Shown: positions 21,083-31,446, numbered from the stretch's first letter. The stretch: DNA of 64,000 nucleotides from Streptococcus mitis (GCF_002860865.1 NZ_PKIE01000001.1:248001-312000), one strand, 5' to 3'. Notes: generated by a model from the sequence alone, not told the origin. Numbers and translations are program-made.

Positions 21083-22109
21083 ACATTATTCAGTAGCTGA
21101 TTTGTTTGCAAATCTATACAAAAAACGAAAAGCAAATATTCTAGCTCTTATCGCTTTATTTGCTATCATTGCTGTACCATTTACAATTAAAGCAGTTAAG
21201 AATAAAAATACTGTCAAAGACACAACAAGTTATTCAACTTATATCAGCTATAAAATTACACCTCCGGAAGATTCAGCCAAAACGATTTTGAATCATCAAA
21301 TTGGTGGGTATAGTGATTTCTATGGGAAATTAATTGAAGGGAATTTAAATGGAGCTTATCTTTTCAATGATGTAGAACCGAGTGAGTTGAAAAAAATTGC
21401 CAGTGAATTGGATACGACAGAGTCAACCTTGAAAAATTCTACAAGCGACTATTGGTGGAAAAAATTGACCGTCTATTATATGATTGACGATACAGGGGTT
21501 GGTGTGAAAATTTTGACACCAAGTAAAGATGCTAATGACTTGTTGGAGCGAAAAATTGATGGATTGATTGAGAAATTTAAACACACTTATGCAAATGTAA
21601 AAATTGAAAAATTGGAAACCATCAATTCTAAAGAATTGAATGCAAATGGTGAGACAGCGCTTGGATTAAACGTCAAGAATTTGATTCTTCGTTTAGCTGT
21701 TATTGGAGTAGTCTGTGTGATTTTGGTTGTGATGGGAAATGTATTGATTTATCTCTTTAATCCAACAATCAATAGAGCAGGTGATTTTTCTCAGTATCAA
21801 ATTGATTTTGTAACAGAGATTACAACAATTGCTAATCTAGCAGATATTCTATCATACAAAAATGCTGGACAAGAATTGACTATTGTTAGCTCAAATAAAG
21901 CTATTCTAGATAAATTAAAACAAAATCAAGAGACTTTGAAAGGAATGCATTTTGTAGATTTACAAGATGTACCATCTCTTTTAGAAAGAGATACAGTCCT
22001 TCTTGTTGAAGAATACGGAGTGACTCGTTATAAGAAATTTGAACAAAGTCTTCAAATTCTTCGAAACTTAAATCGTTCTATCCTCGGTGTAGCAACCTTT
22101 AAATTATAA
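21075..22109 (+). CDS. Wzz/YveK-like membrane protein, probable chain-length partner
   Basis: 344 residues. An N-terminal membrane helix at about 23-40 follows a short cytoplasmic tail, an extracytoplasmic domain spans about 45-215, and a second helix lies at about 220-240. A cytoplasmic C-terminus of about 100 residues resembles the inactive ATPase-like end of some chain-length regulators. Two flanking helices with an external domain are typical of polysaccharide co-polymerases. Overlap with the polymerase gene suggests they work together. No catalytic motif was seen. Confidence 0.7.
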   Translation: MFEHYSVADLFANLYKKRKANILALIALFAIIAVPFTIKAVKNKNTVKDTTSYSTYISYKITPPEDSAKTILNHQIGGYSDFYGKLIEGNLNGAYLFNDVEPSELKKIASELDTTESTLKNSTSDYWWKKLTVYYMIDDTGVGVKILTPSKDANDLLERKIDGLIEKFKHTYANVKIEKLETINSKELNANGETALGLNVKNLILRLAVIGVVCVILVVMGNVLIYLFNPTINRAGDFSQYQIDFVTEITTIANLADILSYKNAGQELTIVSSNKAILDKLKQNQETLKGMHFVDLQDVPSLLERDTVLLVEEYGVTRYKKFEQSLQILRNLNRSILGVATFKL

Positions 22110-22157
22110 GCATCCTGATACATTGTGTCTTTAAAGTTGGCAAAGAGTCGATTTTGA

Positions 22158-22205
22158 GGCTCCATAATATTTGTAGTGATAGATATTATGGAGTCTATTT
22201 TGTTG
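22158..22205 (+). mobile_element. Solo IS1167-type terminus
   Basis: GGCTCCATAATAT (22158-22170) and its near-complement ATATTATGGAGTC (22183-22195) form the same end hairpin seen at the transposase-5' ends of the two IS1167 copies (29521-29574 and 34355-34404). No transposase is attached. It is a scar or an internally deleted copy. Confidence 0.6.
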
Positions 22206-22591
22206 TCTTGTTAGAAGATGGTAGTCACGGAGAGTCCTCTAGTAAAGAATATCAACAAATCCGTTAGATTCTCAATTCAAAGATTACTTAAAAGTTAATT
22301 GAAAAGACTTCTATGAAAGATATAAATCATAAACTTTCAATCTTATTATAATTATCGTACTGTAACTAAATAATTAAGACTTAATAATTTTTGTATTTTC
22401 AATCCCAATTGGAGTTTTTGCTTTTTTAACGATATATTTGTCCTTGGTTAAAGTTCAATAAATTTTATTTGAAATCCTCAAAAAGTTAGTTTTTAATCTT
22501 AAATTTTTGAGGATTTGAGTTCCTAAAAATTTTTTAAAATAATTAAAGACTAGTTGTTGAAAATAAAAGAGTTATTTTAACTAACTTTATG
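22206..22591. other. Degenerate intergenic region
   Basis: No intact gene. 22388-22461 reads as a short hydrophobic C-terminus (IPIGVFAFLTIYLSL, then stop), probably a remnant of a membrane protein. It is followed by a perfect 13-bp stem (22472-22484 and 22504-22516) with a 19-nt loop and no clear T-run. Confidence 0.4.
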
Positions 22592-22599
22592 ATATAATG
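22591..22599 (+). promoter_or_regulatory. Extended -10 promoter of tacF
   Basis: TGATATAAT 18 nt before the tacF ATG, with CGAGG as ribosome-binding site. The -35 is poor. Confidence 0.6.
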
Positions 22600-22617
22600 A
22601 AAAACGAGGTAAATTGA

Positions 22618-24105
22618 ATGAAAAGTATAAAATTAAATGCTCTATCTTACATGGGAATTCGTGTCTTGAATATTATTTTTCCCATCTTAACTGGTACCTA
22701 CGTCGCGCGTCTCTTGGACCGAACTGACTATGGTTACTTCAACTCAGTTGACACTATTTTGTCATTTTTCTTGCCCTTTGCGACTTATGGGGTCTATAAC
22801 TACGGTTTACGGGCCATCAGTAATGTCAAGGATAACAAAAAAGATCTGAATAGAACCTTCTCTAGTCTTTTTTATTTGTGCATAGCTTGTACAATTTTGA
22901 CTACTGCTGTCTATATCCTAGCTTATCCTCTCTTCTTTACTGATAATCCAATCGTCAAAAAAGTCTACCTTGTTATGGGGATTCAGCTCATTGCCCAGAT
23001 TTTTTCAATCGAGTGGGTCAATGAAGCTCTGGAAAATTACAGTTTTCTCTTTTACAAGACTGCCTTCATCCGTATCCTGATGCTGGTCTCTATTTTCCTG
23101 TTTGTCAAAAATGAACACGATATTGTTGTCTATACACTTGTGATGAGTTTATCGACACTGATTAACTATCTGATTAGTTATTTTTGGATTAAAAGAGACA
23201 TTAAGCTTGTTAAGATTCACATAAGTGATTTTAAACCGCTCTTTCTCCCTCTAACAGCCATGTTAGTCTTTGCAAATGCCAATATGCTCTTCACTTTTTT
23301 GGATCGTCTCTTCCTCGTTAAAACAGGGATTGATGTCAACGTTAGTTACTATACCATGGCTCAACGAATTGTGACCGTTATAGCTGGGGTTGTAACAGGA
23401 GCTATCGGAGTGAGTGTGCCTCGTCTCAGTTACTATTTGGGTAAAGGAGACAAAGAAGCCTATGTTTCTCTGGTTAACAGAGGAAGTCGAATCTTTAACT
23501 TCTTTATCATTCCACTCAGTTTCGGACTCATGGTTTTAGGACCAAATGCTATCCTACTTTATGGTAGTGAAAAATATATCGGAGGCGGTATCTTAACCTC
23601 TCTCTTCGCTTTTCGTACGAACATCCTGGCACTGGATACCATTCTTGGTTCCCAAATTCTCTTTACAAATGGCTATGAAAAACGAATCACAGTCTACACA
23701 GTCTTTGCAGGATTGCTCAATTTGGGCTTAAATAGTCTCCTCTTTTTCAACCATATCGTGGCTCCTGAATACTACTTACTGACAACTATGCTATCAGAGG
23801 CCTCTCTGCTTGTTTTCTATATCATTTTCATCCATAGAAAACAGCTCATCCACTTAGGACATATCTTTAGCTATACTGTTCGATACTCGCTCTTTTCACT
23901 TTCCTTTGTAGGAATTTATTTCCTGATCAATTTCTTGTATCCTGTGGATATGGTCATTAATTTGCCATTTTTGATTAATACTGGTTTGATTGTCTGGCTA
24001 TCAGCCATCTCTTATATTGCTCTACTTGTCTTCACCAAAGATAGCATTTTCTATGAATTTTTAAACCATGTCCTAGCCTTAAAAAATAAATTCAAAAGAT
24101 CATAG
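22618..24105 (+). CDS. tacF: Teichoic acid flippase TacF
   Basis: 495 residues, 12-14 membrane helices, of the polysaccharide transporter (PST/MOP) superfamily. In pneumococcus TacF flips the choline-bearing teichoic acid precursor and imposes choline dependence. The N-terminal helix region (IFPILTGTYVARLLDRTDYGY, split here for length as positions about 17-37) and the internal GAIGVSVPRLSYYLGKG loop are typical. It is followed at 10 nt by licD1 and then licD2, the lic2 order of pneumococcus. A frameshifted paralogue lies at 34395-35877 in this window. Confidence 0.93.
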   Translation: MKSIKLNALSYMGIRVLNIIFPILTGTYVARLLDRTDYGYFNSVDTILSFFLPFATYGVYNYGLRAISNVKDNKKDLNRTFSSLFYLCIACTILTTAVYILAYPLFFTDNPIVKKVYLVMGIQLIAQIFSIEWVNEALENYSFLFYKTAFIRILMLVSIFLFVKNEHDIVVYTLVMSLSTLINYLISYFWIKRDIKLVKIHISDFKPLFLPLTAMLVFANANMLFTFLDRLFLVKTGIDVNVSYYTMAQRIVTVIAGVVTGAIGVSVPRLSYYLGKGDKEAYVSLVNRGSRIFNFFIIPLSFGLMVLGPNAILLYGSEKYIGGGILTSLFAFRTNILALDTILGSQILFTNGYEKRITVYTVFAGLLNLGLNSLLFFNHIVAPEYYLLTTMLSEASLLVFYIIFIHRKQLIHLGHIFSYTVRYSLFSLSFVGIYFLINFLYPVDMVINLPFLINTGLIVWLSAISYIALLVFTKDSIFYEFLNHVLALKNKFKRS

Positions 24106-24114
24106 GAGTTTAGA

Positions 24115-24918
24115 ATGAAACAACTAACCATTGAAGATGCCAAACAGATTGAATTAGAAATTTTGGATTATATTGATACTCTCTGTAAAAAGCACAATAT
24201 CAACTATATTATTAACTACGGTACTCTGATTGGGGCAGTTCGACATCAGGGCTTTATTCCTTGGGACGACGATATTGATCTGTCCATGCCTCGAGAAGAC
24301 TACCAACGATTTATGAACATTTTTCAAAAGGAAAAAAGTAAATACAAACTTTTATCCTTAGAAACAGATAAGAACTACTTTAACAACTTTATCAAAATAA
24401 CAGACAGTACAACTAAAATTATTGATACTCGGAATACAAAAACCTATGAGTCTGGTGTTTTTATCGATATTTTCCCTATGGATCGCTTTGATGATCCTAA
24501 GGTCATTGATATTTGTTATAAGCTGGAAAGCTTCAAACTTCTGTCTTTCAGCAAACATAAAAATATTGTCTATAAAGATAGCCTTTTAAAAGATTGGATA
24601 CGAACAGCCTTTTGGTTGCTCCTTCGACCTGTTTCTCCTCGTTATTTTGCAAATAAAATCGAGAAAGAAATTCAAAAATATAGTCGTGATAATGGGCAGT
24701 ATATGGCTTTTATCCCTTCTAAATCTAAGGAAAAGGAAGTCTTCCCAAGTGGTACCTTTGATAAAACAATCAATCTCCCATTTGAGAATTTAAGCCTTCC
24801 AGCACCTGAAAAATTTGATACTATTTTGACACAATTTTATGGAGATTATATGACCCTACCACCAGAAGAAAAACGCTTCTACAGTCATGAATTTCACGCT
24901 TATAAATTGGAGGATTAG
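24115..24918 (+). CDS. licD1: Phosphocholine transferase LicD1
   Basis: 267 residues, LicD family. Transfers phosphocholine from CDP-choline to the teichoic acid precursor. The signature is NYGTLIGAVRHQGFIPWDDD (about 37-56) with metal-binding aspartates; FYGDYMTLPPEEK lies near the C-terminus. The sequence is very close to pneumococcal LicD1 as I recall it. AGGAG precedes the ATG, and the gene is separated from licD2 by a single base. Confidence 0.93.
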   Translation: MKQLTIEDAKQIELEILDYIDTLCKKHNINYIINYGTLIGAVRHQGFIPWDDDIDLSMPREDYQRFMNIFQKEKSKYKLLSLETDKNYFNNFIKITDSTTKIIDTRNTKTYESGVFIDIFPMDRFDDPKVIDICYKLESFKLLSFSKHKNIVYKDSLLKDWIRTAFWLLLRPVSPRYFANKIEKEIQKYSRDNGQYMAFIPSKSKEKEVFPSGTFDKTINLPFENLSLPAPEKFDTILTQFYGDYMTLPPEEKRFYSHEFHAYKLED

Positions 24919-24919
24919 G

Positions 24920-25735
24920 ATGCAGTATTTAGAAAAAGAAGAAATTAAAGAAATTCAACTAGCCCTGCTAGACTATATTGATGAGACTTGTAAGAAACAT
25001 GATATTCCTTATTTTCTAAGTTATGGAACCATGCTTGGAGCTATCCGCCACAAAGGTATGATTCCCTGGGACGATGATATTGATATTTCCCTTTATCGTG
25101 AAGATTATGAGCGCTTATTGAAGATTATTGAGGAAGAAAATCACCCTCGCTACAAGGTTCTTTCCTACGATACCTCTTCTTGGTACTTCCATAATTTCGC
25201 ATCGATTTTGGACACTTCTACTGTTATCGAAGACCATGTTAAGTACAAGCGCCATGACACCAGTCTCTTTATCGATGTCTTCCCAATTGATCGCTTTACA
25301 GATTTGAGCATTGTCGACAAGAGCTATAAGTATGTGGCTCTTCGTCAACTGGCTTATATCAAAAAATCACGCGCAGTTCACGGTGACAGCAAACTAAAAG
25401 ATTTTCTTAGATTATGTAGCTGGTACGCTCTCAGATTTGTCAATCCGAGATACTTCTATAAGAAAATAGATAAGTTAGTTAAGAATAGTGTTGTAGAACA
25501 GCCGAAATATGAGGGAATGGTTGGAGTTGATAAAGAGGGAATGAAGGGTGTTTTCCAAATAAATACTTTCAAAGAGTTAATCTTAACAGAGTTTGAGGGA
25601 AGAATGTTACCAATTCCTAAAAATTATGATGTCTTTTTAACCCAGATGTATGGGGATTATATGACACCACCATCAAAGGAAATGCAAGAGTGGTATAGTC
25701 ATAGTATAAAAGCTTTTCGCAAGGTGGAGAAGTAA
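24920..25735 (+). CDS. licD2: Phosphocholine transferase LicD2
   Basis: 271 residues, paralogue of the preceding gene. Contains SYGTMLGAIRHKGMIPWDDD (about 34-53) and MYGDYMTPP near the end. The start is ATG 24920, with GGAGG at about 24909; the upstream ATG in the same frame lies inside licD1. The pair licD1-licD2 decorates two positions of the teichoic acid repeat in pneumococcus. The C-terminal third (about 190-271) looks less like pneumococcal LicD2 than the rest does, which may reflect mosaic exchange; I could not align it formally. Confidence 0.9.
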   Translation: MQYLEKEEIKEIQLALLDYIDETCKKHDIPYFLSYGTMLGAIRHKGMIPWDDDIDISLYREDYERLLKIIEEENHPRYKVLSYDTSSWYFHNFASILDTSTVIEDHVKYKRHDTSLFIDVFPIDRFTDLSIVDKSYKYVALRQLAYIKKSRAVHGDSKLKDFLRLCSWYALRFVNPRYFYKKIDKLVKNSVVEQPKYEGMVGVDKEGMKGVFQINTFKELILTEFEGRMLPIPKNYDVFLTQMYGDYMTPPSKEMQEWYSHSIKAFRKVEK

Positions 25736-26070
25736 TTCTGTTTTATGAGAGAACAAATCTTGTGAGTGTCTATTGAGGAGATTAGGACATTGATATTCTT
25801 ATACAAGCTTGGACACAAAAAGGAGTTCTAGTTTACTAAGACCAATTTTTTATACATCAGCAGAAAATATTGCAAATTGTGGTCTGTAGAGATGGTAAAG
25901 GAAAGTGTGATATACATGAAGAACATAATGATAAGAAATTTAATATTATTTAGTTTTCTTGTATGTCCTTTAAATATGGCTGCCAAATTATCCGCATCCA
26001 CTTTATTAATGTAAAATCTAAGTCAGGGAGTTATACTATTCTTTTAGAAAGCTAAGGGTACTTTGTTTTA
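25736..26070. other. Intergenic, no supported gene
   Basis: AT-rich and full of stops. A 32-codon frame from ATG 25916 has a hydrophobic, signal-like start but no good Shine-Dalgarno and no recognisable continuation. Probably debris next to the IS200 remnant. Confidence 0.4.
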
Positions 26071-26335
26071 ATTATGTGACTATTGATCCTTCTCGCTCCG
26101 TTAGGTGAGCGTCGAAGGTTATAGCCTAAAAACTTCAAATGCGATACAATAAAGTTGTTTCTGTAAATCGAAAAGTGAAAAAATATGGTACAAAAGTCTC
26201 ATAGTTTATCGTACACAAAGTGGCGCTGTAAGTATCACATCTTATATAGACGAAAAGTAGTCTATAATCAATATCGAAGTAGTTTAAGCGAAGTATTTCA
26301 TCGCTTGTGTAGTTATAAGGAAGTTGAAATTATCA
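26071..26335 (+). mobile_element. IS200-family remnant, copy 2
   Basis: Longer relative of the remnant at 2481. It has the subterminal hairpin (CCTTC-CGCT / AGCG-GAAGG, 26089-26117) and then tnpA from ATG 26185 reading MVQKSHSLSYTKWRCKYHI. One frameshift later the frame reads YRRKVVYNQYRSSL and HRLCSYKEVEII, and then stops. The catalytic HUH and Tyr parts are missing, so it is inactive. Confidence 0.8.
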
Positions 26336-26431
26336 GTTAGATTATGTACATATGTCAACTCTTTGTAAACTGTAGTGAGTTTAAGAAAAGCTAAGATCGA
26401 GAAAGGACACATTTTGTCCTTTCTTTTTTAA

Positions 26432-28325
26432 GTCTGACGCTAGAAATAAGAATCATCAGAGGAAGGGATAGCGAAATCGTGGCTCTACGAACAGGAACGT
26501 GATAGTAAGGCGTATATAGTGGATAAGGGGGCTTAAAACTCTAAAGTACAAAAAGGTAGTCGTAATCTATATGCGTAAATCACGAGAGTAATTGAATTCG
26601 GACTAAGGTTTGTGTGAAAAAGATAAATCTTCCTAGAGTCTAAAGACTCTGCGTCAGATTTCCTATTTTCACTGTAACCTTTTAACGTCCTCGTATCTTG
26701 TATAAACGAGGAAAGATGTACGACTTATCCCGTGAGGTCTCATGAGCGCTGAAAGCGTAGTAACAACGAATTATGAGAAGTCAGCCGAGCCCATAGTAGT
26801 GAGGAAGCTTCTGTAATGGAAGTGGAGCGAAGGGGTGACCAACTAATCGAAGTAATCCTACTTCACTTGTGTCTGTAAAACGAGCAGTTTTATAGAACTG
26901 GACTCTGTCACGTATTGACTGGGTGAAGGTTCACCAATATAAAATGTCCCTCAGGCATCAAAACAAGAAAGGAATACGCACATGTCAAAATTGCTAGATA
27001 AGATTTTATCACGCGAAAATATGCTTGAAGCCTATAATCAAGTAAAATCCAATAAGGGCTCAGCTGGGATTGATGGAATTACTATCGAAGAGATGGATGA
27101 CTATCTCAGACACAACTGGCGCCTGACTAAGGAACTGATAAAACAGAGAAAATATAAGCCTCAACCAGTTCTTAGAGTTGAGATTCCCAAACCAAACGGA
27201 GGCATCCGTCAACTAGGAATTCCAACAGTTATGGATAGAATGATTCAACAGGTCATTGTCCAAGTCATTAGCCCCATTTGTGATCCCCCATTTCTCAGAT
27301 ACGAGTTATGGCTTCAGACCAAATAGGTCATGTGAAAAATCCATCATGAAGCTCTTAGAGTACTTAAATGACGGCTATGAGTGGATAGTGGATATAGACC
27401 TAGAGAAATTTTTCGATACGGTTCCTCAAGATAGATTGATGTCCTTAGTACATAATATTATCGAAGACGGAGATACGGAATCCTTGATTCGTAAGTATCT
27501 TCATTCAGGTGTTATCATTAACGGTCAGCGTCATAAAACGCTAGTTGGTACACCACAGGGAGGAAATTTATCTCCTCTCTTATCCAATGTCATGCTTAAT
27601 GAATTGGATAAGGAATTAGAAAAGAGGGGACTTCGATTTGTGCGCTACGCAGATGATTGTGTAATTACGGTCGGAAGCGAGGCAGCCACTAAGCGTGTGA
27701 TATATTCAGTCAGTCGTTTTATTGAGAAACGGCTAGGTTTGAAAGTAAATATGACCAAGACTAAGATTCCCAGACCAAGCGAGTTGAAATACTTAGGCTT
27801 TGGGTTCTGGAAATCATCATCTGGTTGGAAAAGCCACCCCCATCAAGATAGTGTTCGGAGATTTAAGCTTAAATTGAAGAAACTAACACAGAGGAAATGG
27901 AGTATAGACTTAACAAGACGTATTGAGCAACTGAATTTGTCTATTCGAGGATGGATAAACTATTTCTCGCTGGGAAATATGAAGCGCATAGTCACTAGCA
28001 TAGATGAGCGCTTGCGTACTCGCCTACGAGTGATTATCTGGAAGTAATGGAAGAAGAAATCTAGACGACTATGGGGATTACTGAAACTAGGGGTTCCTAA
28101 ATGGATAGCAGATAAGGTATCTGGCTGGGGTGACCACTATCAATTAGTAGCTCAGAAGTTGGTACTTAAACGTGCGATATCAAAACCAGTCCTTGAAAAA
28201 CGTGGACTGGTTTCGTGTTTGGATTATTACCTTGAACGACATGCGTTAAAAGTTAGTTGAACCGCCGTATGCCGAACGGCACGTACGGTGGTGTGAGAGG
28301 AGCTAGAGATTATCTCCTACTCGAT
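26432..28325 (+). mobile_element. Group II intron, probably class C
   Basis: Boundaries come from comparison with the uninterrupted IS1167 copy at 33186-33245: the IS sequence stops at about 26431 and resumes at 28326. The 5' end reads GTCTG, close to GTGYG. The 3' end has domain V (about 28262-28300, CCGTATGCCGAACGGCACGT core) and domain VI ending CTACTCGAT. The insertion lies directly after a GAAAGGAC...GTCCTTTC hairpin plus T-run, the preferred target of class C introns. It is antisense to the transposase it interrupts. Confidence 0.8.
26982..28260 (+). pseudogene. ltrA: Intron-encoded reverse transcriptase/maturase, frameshifted
   Basis: Full length would be about 425 residues with RT and maturase domains and no endonuclease domain, as in class C. 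The RT active site is in FVRYADDCVI. Two lesions: an extra C in a five-C run at 27285-27289 shifts frame after PICDP, and TAA at 28045-28047 (WK-stop-WKKKSRR) replaces a sense codon, after which the frame stays open to 28260. The domain X/maturase tail is present but untranslated. Probably inactive. Confidence 0.88.
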
Positions 28326-29599
28326 TGTTGAGAGCGATAAAAATCCGTTTTTTGAAGTTTTCAAAGTTCCGAAAACCAAATGCATTTCGTTTGATAAGCT
28401 TGATGAGATTATTGGTCGCTTCTAATTTGGCGTTGGAATAGGGTAATTGAAGGGCATTGACGATTTTCTCTTTGTTCTTTAGAAAGATTTTAAAGACAGT
28501 TTGACGAAGAGGATGAACTTTCTTTAGATTGTCCTCGATAAGTCCGAAAAATTTGTCTTGCTTCTTATTCTGAAAGTGAAAAAGCAAGAGCTGATAGACA
28601 TTGTAGTGGTGTCTCAAGTCTTCTGAATAGCTCAAAAGCTTATCTAGAATCTCTTTGTTGGTTAGATGCATACGAAAAGTAGGGCGATAAAATCGCTTAT
28701 CGCTCAGTTTACGACTATCCTGTTGTATAAGCTTCCAGTAACGTTTGATAGCTTTGTATTTATGGGATTTTCGCTCGAATTGGTTCATGATTTGAACACG
28801 GACACGACTCATAGCACGGCTGAGATGTTGTACAATATGAAAACGATCTAGAACGATTTTAGTACATGGAAAAAAGCAGTTTAGCCAAGTCATAGTAAGG
28901 ACTAAACATATCCATAGTAATGATTTTCACCTGACAACAAACGGCTCTATCGTAGCGCAGAAAATGATTACTTATGATAGCTTGTGTTCCACTTTCAAGA
29001 ACAGTGATGATATTGAGATTGTCAAAACCTTACGCAATGAAACTCATATTTCCCTTAGTGAAGGCATACTCGTCCCAAGACATAATCTCAGGAAGACGAG
29101 AAAAATCATGATTAAAGTGAAAGTCATTGAGTTTTCGAATGACAGTTGAAGTTGAAATGGACAGCTGATGTGCAATATCAGTCATAGAAGTCTTTTCAAT
29201 CAACTTTTGCTCAATTTTTATTGATGAGAGAAGTTTTGGAGAGGGTCATTTTCGAGCAATGATAGCACTTGAAACAGCTTTTCTAAGAAGTGGTTCTATT
29301 GGGGATACCAATTGTTTCAAGGTAAGGAATTTTAGACAATTTTTGAAACTCATATTTCTTAATTTGGCTAGCGCAATTAGGACGAGATAGAGCATCATTA
29401 TCCAGTTTAGCGATGATTTCCTTGTGGGTATCCCTGTTAATTTAATTGTTCCATACGATTCTTTCTAATGATGGTTTGGTCATTTTTCATTCTAGATATT
29501 ACGGAACTTTTTCTACAACAAATAGGCTTCATAATATCTATAGGGAATTTACCCACTGCAAATATTATAGTTCCCTATTTTCTTAATATAGAATCTAAC

Positions 29600-29628
29600 T
29601 TGACAAAAACAAATGTTCATTGTATAAT
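29600..29628 (+). promoter_or_regulatory. Perfect consensus sigma-A promoter
   Basis: TTGACA (29600-29605), exactly 17 bp, TATAAT (29623-29628). Both hexamers match consensus. It starts 25 bp beyond the IS1167 end and drives the choline kinase fusion gene. Confidence 0.9.
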
Positions 29629-29666
29629 CGAATGGATAGAAATATTGAACGAAAGAGGTTAAGGAT

Positions 29667-31445
29667 ATGCTATCAGAAAAACAATTTAAACTTTTACGTT
29701 TTTTGTTGATTCACAAAGACGAAAACTTTACGCAGAGACAATTGGCTGAACAGCTAGATTTATCTTTAGGAACAGTCAATGCATTGGTTGGAAAACTTAA
29801 AGAAGAGAAGTGGATTGATGAGGAACATCACTTAAATGAACTAGGCAAGAACGTTTTAGAACCCTATCGAGTAGAAAATGCTATTATAATGGCTGCTGGA
29901 ATGAGTAGTCGTTTTGCTCCTTTGTCTTATGAAATTCCCAAAGGATTGCTTCAAGTCAAGGGGGAACGCTTGATAGAGAGGCAAATCAGACAACTGCAAG
30001 AAGCAGGAATAGAAGATATAACCGTTATTGTAGGTTATCTACAAGAAAAAATGTTCTATCTGGAAGAAAAGTTTGGCGTTAAAATCGTTGTGAATAATGA
30101 TTACTACAAATACAATAACTGTTCTTCTCTCATGCTAGTCAGAGATCAACTTTCCAACACTTATATCTGTTCTTCGGATAATTATTTTGTAGAAAATCCG
30201 TTTGAACGATACATTTACAGAGGTTATTATTCGACTATATTTGCAGAAGGGGACACAGACGAATACTGCTCTAAGGAAGATTCCAATCACACGATTATCG
30301 ATATTCAAATCGGTGGGACGAATACTTGGGCTATGGTGGGGCACGTTTATTTTGATCGTGCATTTAGTGAAAAATTCGTAGATATTTTGGAAACTGAATT
30401 TAAACATGAGCCGTATCGCGAACAGCTCTGGGAAGATTATTATAGTCGTCACGTCAAAGAACTTCCTTTGGAAGCTCGGCATTATTCAGCAGACATTGTT
30501 AAGGAGTTTGATTCACTAGATGAGTTGCGTCAGTTTGATGAACACTATTTGGTGAATACTAATTCGGAAATCATTGATAACATCTGTAAGACATTAGGAT
30601 GTATAGCTTCAGATATTGTCAATATTAAACCCCTAAAAGACGGTTTAACCAACACTTCGTTTTCATTTGACTGCCTAGGAAAGAAATATGTTTACCGTCA
30701 TCCAGGTAGAGGAACGGAGAATTATATCGATCGTGCTAGCGAGGCAGCTTCCATGGAAATTGCTACAAAATTGAAGATTGACCGTACTTTTGTTGCTATG
30801 AACAAGGATGAGGGCTGGAAAATTTCAGAATTTATTCCTAACGCCAAGCAACTAGATTATGATAATTGGGATGATGTAGCAAAAGCAATGGAGCTCTTGA
30901 GACGCTTGCACCAATCTGGAGAAAAAACGGATCATTCTTTTGATCAATTTGAGGGAATTGATGATTTTAGACAAAAATTAAAAGCCAGCAATCGTTTTGA
31001 ATTTGATGGGCTTGAAGAGTTGGATAAGAATGTCTCAGTTCTCGAGAAGCTTTTACAAGAAGATCAAGCGAAAAAGGTTCTCTGCCATGGAGATTCTTAT
31101 AGCCCAAATTTCTTGTTGAACGAAGATGGCGAAATGAGCTTGATTGATTGGGAATATTCTGGTATAGGAGATCCAGCGGGAGATTTAGGGACCTTTATTG
31201 GATGTTCAAATTATACAGTGGAAGAAGCTGAAAAGGTACTTGAAATCTATCTACAAGAAGTTCCAGACAAGAAAACCAAACGTCACTATTTTGCCTATGT
31301 ATCAGTGACTTCATATTATTGGTTCTTGTGGGCCCTGTTCCAAGAAAGCGTTGGAAAACCAGTAGGTGAATTTCTTTATATCTGGTATCGTTATACCAAG
31401 CAGTATGGAAAACTTGCATTAGATTTATACTTAGAGGATAATTAA
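29667..31445 (+). CDS. Fusion: winged-helix domain + CTP:phosphocholine cytidylyltransferase-like + choline/ethanolamine kinase-like
   Basis: 592 residues in three parts. Residues 1-68 form a MarR-like winged helix (FTQRQLAEQLDLSLGTVNAL). Residues about 71-290 are a LicC-type nucleotidyltransferase (NAIIMAAGMSSRFAPLSYEIPK). Residues about 300-592 are a LicA-type APH/choline kinase with LCHGDSYSPNFLLN (catalytic, about 473) and LIDWEYSGIGDP (metal). It would phosphorylate an amino alcohol and activate it with CTP for LicD-type transfer. Two steps normally made by separate licA and licC are joined, with a DNA-binding domain that may sense product. It is followed by a membrane protein and an NCS1 permease at 1-nt gaps. 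Choline is the likely but unproven substrate. Confidence 0.85.
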   Translation: MLSEKQFKLLRFLLIHKDENFTQRQLAEQLDLSLGTVNALVGKLKEEKWIDEEHHLNELGKNVLEPYRVENAIIMAAGMSSRFAPLSYEIPKGLLQVKGERLIERQIRQLQEAGIEDITVIVGYLQEKMFYLEEKFGVKIVVNNDYYKYNNCSSLMLVRDQLSNTYICSSDNYFVENPFERYIYRGYYSTIFAEGDTDEYCSKEDSNHTIIDIQIGGTNTWAMVGHVYFDRAFSEKFVDILETEFKHEPYREQLWEDYYSRHVKELPLEARHYSADIVKEFDSLDELRQFDEHYLVNTNSEIIDNICKTLGCIASDIVNIKPLKDGLTNTSFSFDCLGKKYVYRHPGRGTENYIDRASEAASMEIATKLKIDRTFVAMNKDEGWKISEFIPNAKQLDYDNWDDVAKAMELLRRLHQSGEKTDHSFDQFEGIDDFRQKLKASNRFEFDGLEELDKNVSVLEKLLQEDQAKKVLCHGDSYSPNFLLNEDGEMSLIDWEYSGIGDPAGDLGTFIGCSNYTVEEAEKVLEIYLQEVPDKKTKRHYFAYVSVTSYYWFLWALFQESVGKPVGEFLYIWYRYTKQYGKLALDLYLEDN

Positions 31446-31446
31446 G

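Larger units (their letters stand above)
26396..29454 (-). pseudogene. Broken ISL3-family transposase (copy 1)
   Basis: The start ATG would be at 29454. The N-terminal third (about 28894-29454) carries several frame breaks. A long intact stretch, 28326-28893, encodes the C-terminal DDE transposase domain (KIVLDRFHIVQHLSRAMSRV through KLEATNNLIKLIKRNAFGFR). The last codons (ERTKCVLSRS and stop, 26434-26396) lie on the far side of the intron. Not functional. Confidence 0.85.
26355..29574 (-). mobile_element. IS1167-type (ISL3 family) element, copy 1, split by a group II intron
   Basis: The transposase end hairpin lies at 29526-29574 and the other end near 26355-26385 (ACTGTAGTGAGT, like ACTGTAGTGGGT in copy 2). 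The 1.9-kb intron at 26432-28325 interrupts it. The left boundary is approximate. Confidence 0.75.

Noticed and set aside
29600..29666. Operator for the winged-helix fusion protein (GTTCA / TGAAC around the promoter)
   Set aside because: The two 5-bp half-sites are about 25 bp apart and could be chance in AT-rich DNA.
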